The notes under the pieces: model-generated
Seen by the model: the letters and a program-made list of their open reading frames with translations, nothing else
Told to the model about the DNA's origin: nothing
Database searches by the model: none
Shown: positions 36,209 to 47,007 of the stretch, one piece after another
Layout: the number at the start of each line of letters is the position of its first letter
Numbering within the stretch: position 1 is the stretch's first letter
Program-made: the position numbers and the translations under genes
Assembly (NCBI GenBank): GCA_032988165.1
Contig: JANTQF010000007.1
Coordinates: 1-64,000, forward strand
DNA: 64,000 bases
Reading direction: 5' to 3'
Source: Emmonsiellopsis sp. PD_33
Lineage: Eukaryota; Ascomycota; Eurotiomycetes; Onygenales; Ajellomycetaceae

Positions 36209-37113
36209 TGCGTGGGAGATGGATGGATAGATAGACAGAGCCCTGCGGAATGAAGTCATGGTATTTATTGATTTGATGTGATGGGTTTAGTTGTCAGTGC
36301 TGGTTCTACGATGGCTTGGGTGGGCTTGGTGAGTATATAGATAAATATGTACTTGCTGTTGAGGTTAGGGTGCTTGGATGCTGGGCAGGAAGGAATGAAG
36401 AAACGAATGGGAGTTAAGTGGGATAGATAGTTATATGGTCTTGGGTGGGTGGCTAGGATCTAGATATTGAGGTATTGTGAGTGAAAGGTCATTAATACGG
36501 TGGATATGGGGGGGTTCCTGGAAGGGTTGAGAACGGAATAAGTTATTATTGATAGGTAGAGATAGGTTAGGAAGGGAAAGGAGATGGTGAATGGAAGGCA
36601 TTAAAAAAATAGTAAATAATATTATAGACAGATCAAGAATTTATTATATATATATATGAGGATTGGAAAGAATATGGAATGGGATCCATTAGACAGGAAA
36701 TTTAAGAAAACCCAAACGCCCAAGCAAAATGAATCATTAGAAAATCATTAATTATCCATCCAAAGTCATGTCAGTGACAAACATTCCATTCGCCCATTTC
36801 GCGTCTCTCAGATGTAAAAACACACCAAATATGCAAATTAAACATAATCAAATGCCATGGATCAATCATTCAAACCATACAAGAAGGAATAACAAATAAC
36901 CAAATGATGAGCAAACAGCAATCAATCCTGCACCCCACCAGGACCATCACACAATGAACACACATAAAACGAGAAAAAAAACAAAGCAAGCACCAAGCAA
37001 GGAAAGAACACCAAGAAAAACACCATGCAAACACCCCAAGGATAAACTAGAGACGAGCAAATAGAAACAAAAGAAAGAAAAGAAAACCCGCCCGCCCACC
37101 AAATATTCACCCG

Positions 37114-38938
37114 TCACCGCCGACTACTCCTCTTCGACACATTCGTCGACACCTGACTAACACTATCACTCGGCTTAACAGGTTCATCAAACTTACTTGA
37201 CCGCCTCGACGTCTTCGACGCCGTGCTTCTCCTTGAGCCCGCGCGACTACCCGCCACAGGCGTGACATGGGAATCCACATCGACGACATCAAGGAAGATC
37301 GTGCTGGCGCCAGCCACGCTGGAAGGCAGCGGGACGTGGCGGGCCGAGTCGGCGTGGGAGCGGTGCGAGTGTTTGCTGCTCGCGTGGCTGTGGTGGCTGC
37401 GCGGGGGCGACGTGGACTCCTTGGGGCTGCTGCTGTGACTGTGGCTGTGGGAGCTATGGGCGCTGTGGTGGTGGCGGCGGGATGAAGAGGTGGAGGTTGA
37501 GATTGTCGTGACGGTTCCCGAGGGGAGAGGGATGTTGCGGGCGGAGTGGGTCGAGGAATAGATGGAGGCGGTTGGTGTGGCGGATTTGCTGGAGCCAGTA
37601 CACGAATGGATGTCCTTGATTGTTATTACGGAGCGGGAGGAGTGTTGGGAGTGGTGGGAGGAGGCGGGGCGGGAATGCGAGGAATGTGTTTTCGACGAGG
37701 GTTTTATTGTTGATGAGCTGTAGGTACTCTGACTGTCGTTGTAGCGGGGGCGGTCTTTGAAACTGCTGATGAACGTGCTGGGTTGGTTGTGTGGGTAGGA
37801 GTAGGAGCATTCGGAGCCTTCTTCGTCGATTGGGCATGCTTCGATGGCCCGGATGGGCATGTCTCTATCCATCCCGCTGTAAATACTGGCGCTGGATGCG
37901 CGGCGCCCAACATCCTGGAAGCCATACTCGCTCATGCCGCCGCGGACACTCTGCGTTTGTCCCCAGATGCGAGAGCAATTTTCTATGCCTTCCATTATGG
38001 TGCTTGCTCGTGGGTTCTTGGATAGCATGGTCCGCGCGTAGTCCGCGTAGATGTTGTCGTTGCCTCCCACGCTGCTTTGGGGAGCCGCTTCGATGGCTCT
38101 GTACAACGTCGGTTCGGGAATTGGCGCGGAAGCTGGGGCTGAATGCTCGACATATTGAGGAGCTGGGATGGGGTCAGATGGAGAGTCGCTCTTGAAGATC
38201 GAATATGCGATTGCGGCTCCAGCTGCTGCGCCAAGTAGAGTCCCGACAACGGCTTTGGCACCGTTGGTCGATTCCTTTGGCTGTGAAACAGGGGGTTGTT
38301 GCAGTTGGACGGATGCTGGTGCTTTGGTCTGGGGTGATGCGCTCGCAGCAGCTGGTCTGGAGACGGTGGTTCGGGCCTTGCTGACATATGTTCCGATTTC
38401 CGATTTCTGGCGAACGACACTCTCGGTCTTGGTGGACGAAGCCCTGGAGACAACAGATCCGTTCTTGATAACCGTCAACGCTCTCTCGACGGGCGATTTA
38501 TCCTCTGCGGAATTTCCGGGCCGATGGACGGCTTCGATGCTGTTGCCGTCGATATCAATAACAGCGGCGCTGTAATAATTCTGCTCCGCATCACGTAACG
38601 TAGGCTCTCCATGGATCTTTCCACCAGCTTTTAGTGCAGCAATGAAAAACGCGCCAACAGCGTCGCGAGACGGGGCTGGGAAAGCAATATGGGCGGCACC
38701 AGCAGGGACTCTATAAAAACGTTAACGGGATTGACCAGGAATAACACCGGAAGATGTCCTACCCTGGTCTCTCTTCCGCAATCCAGAAATCCGCGGGCTC
38801 TCCTGGAACAGAGCCGAAACCGACATTGTTGTCATGACGGCCGATAAAGCGGTAGCCAAGGGGTTGCAGACAGGAGAGGAAGAAGGAGGTTGATGTTGGT
38901 AGATGGGAGACGGTGAGTGTGATGTGTGAGACCGGCAT
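37114..38938 (-). CDS. VOC (glyoxalase-fold) domain fused to glycine-zipper segment and Ser/His-rich tail
   Basis: Exons 38938-38763 and 38710-37114 encode 590 residues. Residues 1-135 or so form a vicinal-oxygen-chelate domain (glyoxalase/bleomycin-resistance/dioxygenase superfamily): MPVSHITLTV at the start carries the first metal-ligand His of the fold, GFGSVPGEPADFWIAEE follows, and AAHIAFPAPSRDAVGAFF and DIDGNSIEAVH complete it. After a disordered linker comes a hydrophobic glycine/alanine zipper (VVGTLLGAAAGAAIAYSIF, about residues 225-245) able to cross or insert into a membrane. The remaining 340 residues are Ser/His/Arg-rich and probably disordered. The catalytic substrate is unknown. 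The fusion suggests a membrane-associated VOC enzyme or sensor. Confidence 0.87.
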
Positions 38939-41900
38939 GGTGGGGTATGTGGAGGGGTAGGCGGAAAAGAGATGTGTTAAAGAATAAAACACCAAATATT
39001 AAAGGATATCAAAATATGAAGTATAGTGTGCAATAACGTAATTCAGATAGAGATATATATCCAAATATTGCGTAGGTTGCACGAGGTGTGAGGTGCAAGA
39101 GAGCAGAAAGAAGTATATACCCAGTTAACTTGAACGTCAGGCAATAATTTATGCAGTGAGCACCCAAAACAGGAAGCAGCATTTGATGGGATAAGAGGGA
39201 CAGATATAGAGAGGGAAAATATAACGAAAAAGAGGAGAATATATAACCTATTTATCCCATAGTCTCCAGAGCAGGAAAGTTAAAAAGGGACAAGATGGAT
39301 GAAGCCGCCTGTCGTGTCGGCTTCCATCCCCTGCATTGGAAGCAAAGTGACGAACGGCACAATGCAGCCCCAATTTAGAACAGCTTATCCTTGGATCCAC
39401 GGGGCATGGGTTCAGTAGGGCCAGAAAACAGAGAGGGGCGTCGCATCAACATCATCAATACTACCGAGCTCCCAAGTGAAGCCAGGCCAAGCAAAATGTC
39501 GACCCATCAGACCGTCGTGCATGAGGTGCTTACCTCCTTTTCGCGGTTAGAACTACAAGAACCCCATGCGAAGGGATGTTCTCGGCCCAGGGCCCCATTT
39601 GTTCATCCACGCCTGACCCAGAGAAGTCAAATGGGATGGACGAACTGGGCCCGGAGAAACAGATGGGGCTATAGGCGGGTCAAACGAGTAGCAAGGGGAC
39701 AATATGGAAAAATTGTTGAAGCAAAAGGAACAAGAAACTGAAGCCCTGGATATTGTTAGCTAACCAACAAAGTATCTGCAAGTCATCGCGCTAGGTTTCC
39801 ATAGGTGGCCTTTGGGATGCGCAATTAAGCAGGGACACAAATACGTCCCATCCACCCATTCAATCCATGACAACATATGGTAGGAATCTGTACAGGAGGC
39901 GGTGCCAGGGTAGCGTTTATTAGCCTGAAACCACGAGATCCAATTCCATTCCAACTTTTGTTAGAAGGGCAAGACGTTAGGTCAACAAGAAGGACCGCCA
40001 CCTTTCTTCATTTGACAAGCCCGAACGTTTCTCCTAGGTTTATCAGTCAATCATGAAGAATCAGGCTGTCTCGCAGGCTCAGTATCATCCTACGAGTCCA
40101 AACAGGACGGACTGAGGATGCAGATGCAGAGTCCGCCAACCGTATCCAAACCGGAGCCAAGATTTGGACAGAATCGATGAGGCGAGGCGAGTAGTGGGAC
40201 ATGGCCAGTCAGTTAGTCAGTGCCATCTCCATCAGAAACAATTAACCAGCCAACGGAACTGCATCCTCTCCTATCAAACCAATCCAAGCGGAGACAGTTA
40301 TTAGCAGTAGGGGTCGGGTAGGAATGATCTGGCAGCATCCTGGCCACACGCATTCCCGGAGCCGTACCGGTACCCGTTCCCGTACCGGTCTCCAGCAGCC
40401 GGACTGCTCCTCGCCAGCTGGCAATCCTGGCGGCGGGTGGAGAGAAGTGTGCACGATGAGGCGGGAAAACAGCGACAAAAGATGGTGATAGGACGACGAC
40501 GTCGCGAATTGCCGCTTTGGGACTGGCGGGCTCCAGCAGCGTAACAGCCGATACGGTACGGTACGGCGGTGTGGTGTGTACCATCGAAGTAGCCGGTGCC
40601 CAGTGCCAGCGGTGTAGGTACCTGATAAAGACCCAGGGCGAGGATTGATGTTGGGTAGCGACGAAGAGCATTATTTACTCCTCAATCTCCCGGTTTTGAT
40701 TTCGGGAGATTATTGTCAAGGGGGCGAAACTGGAATTTGGGAAGCCAGCCCGGTACCTTGAAGATACACATAACACATGGGGCATAAAATACCTGTTACC
40801 CCACCATACGCAGCCTCACTTCTGCCACCAACCGCATCTCCAACTGCCAACTTCCTCGACCTTTTGCTCCTCATTTTTCCGTTTGGATATCTTGATGCTT
40901 ATGACATATATTGATATTGACACCCCCTCCACATCCTGGGTTTCTGAATAATACCAATATGTCACCACTTCCGTCTTCGCTCCTCCAGAAATGGCGGGGG
41001 GGGATTTGCAGGCTTCCCCGACACCCGAGCATCCAATCCAGCCATTCGGCGCCCCATATTTGGGTGCTCATGCATCAATAAGCCCAACCGCCTCCTCGCT
41101 CATCAGCAATAAGCCGAGTACGAAACTCCTGGCTGCTGAACCTGCGACCGACAGAGACAGTGAGACAGAAAGAGAGAAGAACTGCTTTACCGCCTCCTCT
41201 ATCACTGCCTTTTATCCCTCTGTTACGGCTTTCGTTCAGGCCTCCACAACTCCTCCACAATTCACAACATTGTTGGACGACAAAAGGGTTACCCTTTAAA
41301 TGGGCCATGCCACAATTTTCCTGAAAAACATTGACCAGAGCATCGGGTCTAGGGATGTGCGACGGGGAAGGATATTGCGCTCCTCCGCGATCACCTGCTG
41401 GCCAGTGCTAGGAACGAATGAACGTCCAGTTGGCTAGCCTATGTGGTCAAAGACTCACAGCTGACCAGGCGGGCAATCGTCATCTTCAGATTCGGAGCAA
41501 GGCTGCAAGCGCTTATTTGCCTGCTTGGCTGAATACATGGATCACACTTCGCGCTTCGAAGTTCTCGCCCATGGACCTAGGCCGGAGGGTATGGCCTCAC
41601 GTGCATGCTCTTGGCATACCCTTGGAAAGATAATGGCTTTATGCGAGATTCTTTGGACGGGAACTAAGGTAGCGAAACTCACAGTTGCCCCTCACTCATG
41701 AACCATGCCCTGGAAGCAACTCTCTCGAATCTCCGGGTTGGCATAAACGGCGTGGGTTCATGCACAATCTTCCCTGCACCATCACGCCGGACGTTTTGGT
41801 GTGGCTAGCTTGAGTCTAAGAACACCGCTGATCCTGGGCACGTCCATCATGAGGACCAGCTTTGAAGTAACTAGCAGCTAAAATACAGCTTCATTCTCAT

Positions 41901-42257
41901 CAATTACATTGGCCCCTCAAGGGGATCACCAATATACCAACCCTCGCAGGAAAGCAAGACGGAGATACCCTTATGTATCCGAATTTTGGTTTTCCATGGC
42001 GCCGGAACGGCACAATGGCGTTTGGGGCACGATGAGCTGTGTGTGGCAAGCCCGCGAAGAACTAACGGGCTAGTCTTATTTAAGTTCTTATTCAGGGATT
42101 CCCAAAACGTGCTTCAATGTAAACAGGGATATCTCGAGGGGTTTACAAAGCGTGCAAGCTCACAATTACTAGTGATTATAAAAGGAAGGACGAATTTCAG
42201 TTTCATCATGGGCCCATCATCATCCTGGTTGTGGCAAATCTCGTTGCGGGACGCATT
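38939..42257. other. Intergenic (3.3 kb), no gene seen
   Basis: The VOC gene and the P450 diverge across this stretch. It contains GGTACCG-rich words near 40365-40395 and a GTACG repeat near 40548-40568, and many short frames without motifs. The right end should hold the P450 promoter. Confidence 0.5.
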
Positions 42258-43868
42258 ATGGCCTCTGGATACTTCAACAACATCGAAGAGGATGTTCCAA
42301 CCATCCTCAAACATCTGCTCGAACAGGCTAGGCAGCCCAGCGGACTTCTTTCTATTATCGTCTTTGTCTGCTGTCTATCTATCCTTCGCCAGCGCTTCAA
42401 GAAGTCTGCTCTGCCTTACCCCCCAGGCCCTTCCCCCTTGCCTGTTATAGGTAATATCCACCAAGCCCCTATAACAGATATCTGGAAAACCTACAAGAAA
42501 TGGCACGATCAATATGGCCCGATCATCAGCTTCCAAATGGGCCAGAAGACCATTATCAGCCTAGGCTCGTTCAAGACTACCAGGGATCTCCTAGAAAAAC
42601 GCAGCGCCATATACAGCTCCCGCCCCCATTTGACTGTTGCCAACTACATCCACCGCGGTCTACATACCGTCCTTGCACCGTTTGGAGATCTTCTACGTTC
42701 TCATCAGGCGCTGCACGCCACGATCCTTAATCCACGTGCTGCACAGCAGTATGAATCCTTCCAGAATTTCGAAAGCAAGCAGCTCCTCCACGAGCTTCTC
42801 CCAAGAGACGGAGAGGATTTCGTAAAGGTTTTCCGTCGGTACACATACAGCACGATCGCAACAATATCCTACAGCAAACGCTTCACAAGCATTGATGACG
42901 AAGGCGTGCAGAGGATCGAAAGGATCGCGACCACCGTCGCAGAGAAGCTACACAAGCCATCCTCCTTACTCCTGGAAGCATTTCCGATCTTTGACTACCT
43001 CCCCTACCCACTCGCGCCCTGGAAACAGATCGGAAACCGTCTCTTCCACGAGTCCTCCTCCCACTTCATCGAACTGCTAAACTACGGCCTCGCCACCCCT
43101 TCAACCACCACCAACTGGGCCAAACAATTCCACCAACAAAACCTAAAATCCCCCTCCCCACTCTCCACCCTACAGCTCTCCTTTGTCCTGGCCTCCCTCT
43201 TCGAAGCAAACAGCACAACAGACAAAGTCTTCGAATCTTTCGTCCTCGCCGCCGCCCTGCACCCTGAATGCATCTCCCGCGCGTACGAGGAAATAATCGC
43301 CCGCGTGGGCCTTGACCGCCTCCCCCAATTCTCCGACATGGAACACCTCCCCTACACACACGCTCTAATCTGCGAAATCCTCCGCTGGCGCACCATCACC
43401 CCCACGGGAGTCCCGCACTCCCTTATCCGCGATGACGAGTACATGGGCTACCGCCTCCCGGCGGACGCCACCGTCATCGCAAACGCCTACACCATGGAAC
43501 TAGACGAGAACATCTTCCCGGACCCCCACTTTTTCAAACCAGAACGCTTCCTAGAGGGCAAGCTACCCTATGCAGCCTTTGGCTTCGGCAAGCGCGCTTG
43601 CCCCGGCCAACACGTCGCCAGACGATCATTGTTCATCGTCATTTCGCGCGTGATTTGGGGATTTAATATCTCGCATGCGCTGGACGAGAAGGGGAGGCAG
43701 ATCGAGATCGATAGTAACAAGATGGTGCAGAGCGCGCTGTCTGGGCCCGCGCCGTTTCGGGCGTGGTTGAAGGTGAGGTCGGAGAGGCAGAGGGAGGTTA
43801 TTGAGAGGGAGCATTTCGCGAAGGATGGGCCGGGTTGGGAGGGGGAGGGGGATGATGCAGGGCGTTGA
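42258..43868 (+). CDS. Cytochrome P450, intronless, atypical I-helix
   Basis: This is 536 residues starting at the ATG of MASGYFNN; the same open frame extends upstream only through non-ATG codons. An N-terminal hydrophobic anchor (LLSIIVFVCCLSIL) and a proline hinge (PYPPGPSPLPVIGN) place it on the ER membrane. The K-helix EILR, PERF, and the heme-binding FGFGKRACPGQ with Cys448 are intact, so heme ligation is expected. The family type resembles fungal secondary-metabolism P450s of the O-methylsterigmatocystin oxidoreductase kind. The I-helix reads EANSTTDKV where relatives have EAGSDTT: Gly is replaced and the acidic residue is absent, so proton delivery must differ. The tail after residue about 510 is charged and unrelated. 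No other biosynthetic gene is adjacent. Confidence 0.92.
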   Translation: MASGYFNNIEEDVPTILKHLLEQARQPSGLLSIIVFVCCLSILRQRFKKSALPYPPGPSPLPVIGNIHQAPITDIWKTYKKWHDQYGPIISFQMGQKTIISLGSFKTTRDLLEKRSAIYSSRPHLTVANYIHRGLHTVLAPFGDLLRSHQALHATILNPRAAQQYESFQNFESKQLLHELLPRDGEDFVKVFRRYTYSTIATISYSKRFTSIDDEGVQRIERIATTVAEKLHKPSSLLLEAFPIFDYLPYPLAPWKQIGNRLFHESSSHFIELLNYGLATPSTTTNWAKQFHQQNLKSPSPLSTLQLSFVLASLFEANSTTDKVFESFVLAAALHPECISRAYEEIIARVGLDRLPQFSDMEHLPYTHALICEILRWRTITPTGVPHSLIRDDEYMGYRLPADATVIANAYTMELDENIFPDPHFFKPERFLEGKLPYAAFGFGKRACPGQHVARRSLFIVISRVIWGFNISHALDEKGRQIEIDSNKMVQSALSGPAPFRAWLKVRSERQREVIEREHFAKDGPGWEGEGDDAGR

Positions 43869-46149
43869 CAACGTCGTCGTGACATGCATGGTTTGCTGTG
43901 TTATTTGATCAATGCAGGACCAACGTGAGCCGTACCAGAGCCAGACCCGGGTGCTGGCGCTGGCAACCCAGACTCTCGGGTTAGTTAAGAAAGCTCGGGA
44001 CTGTTCTTCCATGGTTTCCAAAAGTTCTTTGTCGAGAAAAACCGGTTAACCACAGAAGAGAAATTGGGGCATGGGCGTGTGGGAAAGAATGCAGATCGGT
44101 TTCTTATTTACTTCTTTTCTCTTTTTTCTATTTCAGTCTGAACTTCATACTTCTCCACCTATCCACCCACCCACTCATCCACACTTGTCTTTCTTTCCCC
44201 TCCTTTAAATACTTACCCCCCCCCCAACGTCCGCTTTTACGAACGATATATAATCCCCACCACACTCATACATAAATAACGAACCCCAGCCTAAACCAAC
44301 TATATTCCCATCATGTTAATAACCCATACATAACCCATGATTCAAACGAGACAAACATAACCCGCCTAAAACCCAGTCAGCTACATGTACGTACAGAGAG
44401 TATATAAGATCACACATATCATGCTGGGCTAGAGTACCTGGGTAATTTTATTTACACAGCCTGTCATTACATTCAACACGAACTACATATATATAATACA
44501 TGTAAACGAGAAGAGAGAAACTATCAAGTGCCTAATTCTAAGTCGGATCTAATCTTTCACTTACATACAAACTACTCTATAACTGCCTGACTATCTGTAG
44601 TAACTAGATATGTAGAGTCTCATGTAGTGTGGTATACAGTAGAGAGAAGAACACTGCTATGACTGATTATAACATGATAATAACCATTATATAAGAGGGG
44701 AGAAGGGGGGGGGGGGGGGGGGGACAAATGAAGTAGTTATATATATAGATAGGATACCTACCTCATGAGAGTAGTCAGGTAAAATTGAGTGAAGGGATTA
44801 AGGAGGGTGGTGGGTACATAGCAGATGGGAAAGGCTAGGTATAGATAGATAGATTCTTACAGCGGTTTTTGTAATTAGCACTATTACATATTTATCCATG
44901 TAGTTTATATATAGTTAAATCAGAAATTGAATAAAAGCAAGATGAAATGAAATCCATCTTTTGTTTATAAAAAATTTTTATCCTTTTTTTTTTGGATTAA
45001 TAACTATCCCAAGTCAATTAAATCAATATCGACCCAACCCTATCAAACACCTCCCAAACCAACATAAAAATAAACAAGGAGGACGAGTTCATTCCCAGCA
45101 CCATATCATCTCATCCTATCTCAACCCCCTTCCTCCCCTGTATCATCCATAACACCATCCATCCCATGCATCAAGTTCAAATCAACCAGTGGAGGCAAGT
45201 TGAAGTGCCAAAATCCACATTCATGATAAGAATAAAATATCTCTCCAAGAAGTAAGGGGGGTAAGTAAGTAATACAAAAGAAAAGAGGGAAAACGGGGAA
45301 GTAGATATAATATACATGAAAATCCGAAGCGGTTGCGTGGCGTGGCGATGTTGATGCGACAATGGGGTTGTCGATCTCCAGGGGTGGACGGAACCCAGAC
45401 AGACAAATGGTGAAGAAACGGACCGTTCATTTTTTTTTTGGTGTTCGAAAGGAAGTTTCAGGACCGACCGACCGACCACACCGGGATTGGAAACGTAGCA
45501 AATATATATAAAAAAAAACAAAGAAAGTAACCAAAAAAAAAGGACACGCGCGCGACTGCTTGAGGCTGTTGAACCGCCCCCTGTTTTGGTTGTAAAAACA
45601 GATAACGACATCCAAGCATAGGCTCTCAATGCACAGAAAAAGAAATTAGAGACCGACAAAAAAAATCCGAAGGTTGTTTTGTTCCCCTCTTCGAAGAGGT
45701 CGGCGAAACGTACGGACGAAAGCAGGCAAGGTTTTGTAAACAACTCAGGCAGCTTTCTCGCGAGCACAAGCCTTGATGTTATGATCGTGGCTGGTTCTCG
45801 TTTCGACTGGCCGTTTTGTTGTTTGGTTTGTTTCGCTTGTTGCTTCGGTTGGTTTCGTTGACAGGTCCCCTTCTTTGGTTTTGTTTCTTCGTTTGGTGAG
45901 AGATATGTTGGCTGTCCTGTTTGGTAGCCAGAATGTGTTTGTAACTGCCGCCCCCACTATATTTGTCGCAAGCCCGCCGATTACTATATCAGCAGGCCAG
46001 ATGGCCCATGTCAGTATAAAAAAGTTGGTCAAAAATTCGTTACCTCGTAAACCTATTGCAGGAGTGTATCCCCCGAATAGTGCTGCTATACCAGACAGGC
46101 GCGACGACCAGTCCGGCCTTAAGAAAAGCCCTTGCAGTGCTTGATAGGA
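43869..46149. other. Intergenic (2.3 kb), AT-rich with microsatellites
   Basis: The P450 and the Nep1 gene converge here. The stretch is AT-rich with many short homopolymers, a G19 run (44705-44723) and a GACC repeat (about 45461-45476). A 95-codon minus frame at 45745-46032 is judged to be chance. Confidence 0.55.
44705..44723. repeat. G19 homopolymer
   Basis: A run of 19 G in AT-rich intergenic DNA. It could form a G-quadruplex and is likely to be length-variable. Confidence 0.92.
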
Positions 46150-47007
46150 CTAGACAATATCCCAGACCTCCTCAGCAGCATGGCAGAACTTGCTGCACGC
46201 AACACTAGCACTGAGACTGTAGTTGCTGATACTGATCGTATCATCCTTGAATCCATCCGCAAAGTCATCAACGCCCTTAGCCATGGCACCGACAAAGACG
46301 CAGATGCTCTCCTGGGCGCCGAGGGACTGGATGTAGTCGTTGACACGAACGACAGGGGCGTCAAAACTGAGCGTGACCTTACGGCAGTTTGGCGGCAGAT
46401 GGTCGGTGATGGGGTTCTTGATGACCTTGAGCAGCTTCTCCTGCGAGTTGGTGGAGCGGATGGAGAGGCGGTGAAGCAGCTGGACCATCAGGCCAGCAAA
46501 ACGCTTGAAGGTTCTGGGAATGCGCACGGTCGGGCTGACTTCGATGAGGACGCCTTTGGCGGTGTGGATGTAGATTTGCAGTTTTCCCGCCTTGTTGATG
46601 GGGGAGTCGAGCAGAGTGAGGAGACACTAGTTATCCGGAATAGCCGGCGTGATTGATAAGCAAACGAATACGATAACGGTATGTAAGACAGGGCCAATGA
46701 TTCAAACCTGATGGGTGATATCCGGACGGGCATCGCTGATATCCCGATTCATCTTGCGCATGACACCGATATGCTCGTCGCTGTTGAGCAGGGAGTATTT
46801 CTCCTCGCGTCCATTTGCGGCCCTGCCACCGGAAGAGGCGCGGTAGGTTTCCAGGCTGGCATTGGAGAGGACGACGATCAGACGCTTGGTCTCCTTGTCG
46901 TTGGAGGCGATGGGGACATGCTGTTCCGCGACGAGCTGGGGGAGCTCGGGAGGAGGGCAGGACTGGGTTCCTGGATGGTCGGAGAGGGAGGTCTGGTCAG
47001 TGGCCAT
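46150..47007 (-). CDS. emg1: 18S rRNA pseudouridine N1-methyltransferase Nep1/Emg1
   Basis: This is a SPOUT-class methyltransferase that modifies the hypermodified pseudouridine of 18S rRNA and is needed for 40S subunit assembly in the nucleolus. Exons 47007-46708 and 46626-46150 give 258 residues. Recognisable family stretches are [46 protein letters not shown] (split by the intron), VYIHTAKGV-like YIHTAKGVLIEV, RIPRTFKRFAGLMVQLLH, LLKVIKNPITDHLPP, and the SAM-binding knot at VFVGAMAKG and ISNYSLSASVACSKFCH. A short Ser/Pro-rich N-terminal extension precedes the core. Length and order match the family. In this region it reads on the same strand as Ubc4. Confidence 0.96.

Larger units (their letters stand above)
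32819..37113. other. Large gene-poor stretch (4.3 kb)
   Basis: I could assign no gene. The left end is the Eco1 promoter and the right end the 3' flank of the VOC gene. Open frames are below 120 codons, overlap on both strands and lack motifs. It holds a CCCAT microsatellite (35742-35784), a T/G homopolymer junction (36190-36208), purine-rich tracts (about 35490-35530) and an AT-rich tract near 36600-36660. Non-coding transcripts or a large promoter could lie here. Confidence 0.5.

Noticed and set aside
45745..46032. Hydrophobic 95-codon minus-strand frame
   Set aside because: There is no domain, no splice support and it lies in simple-sequence AT-rich DNA.
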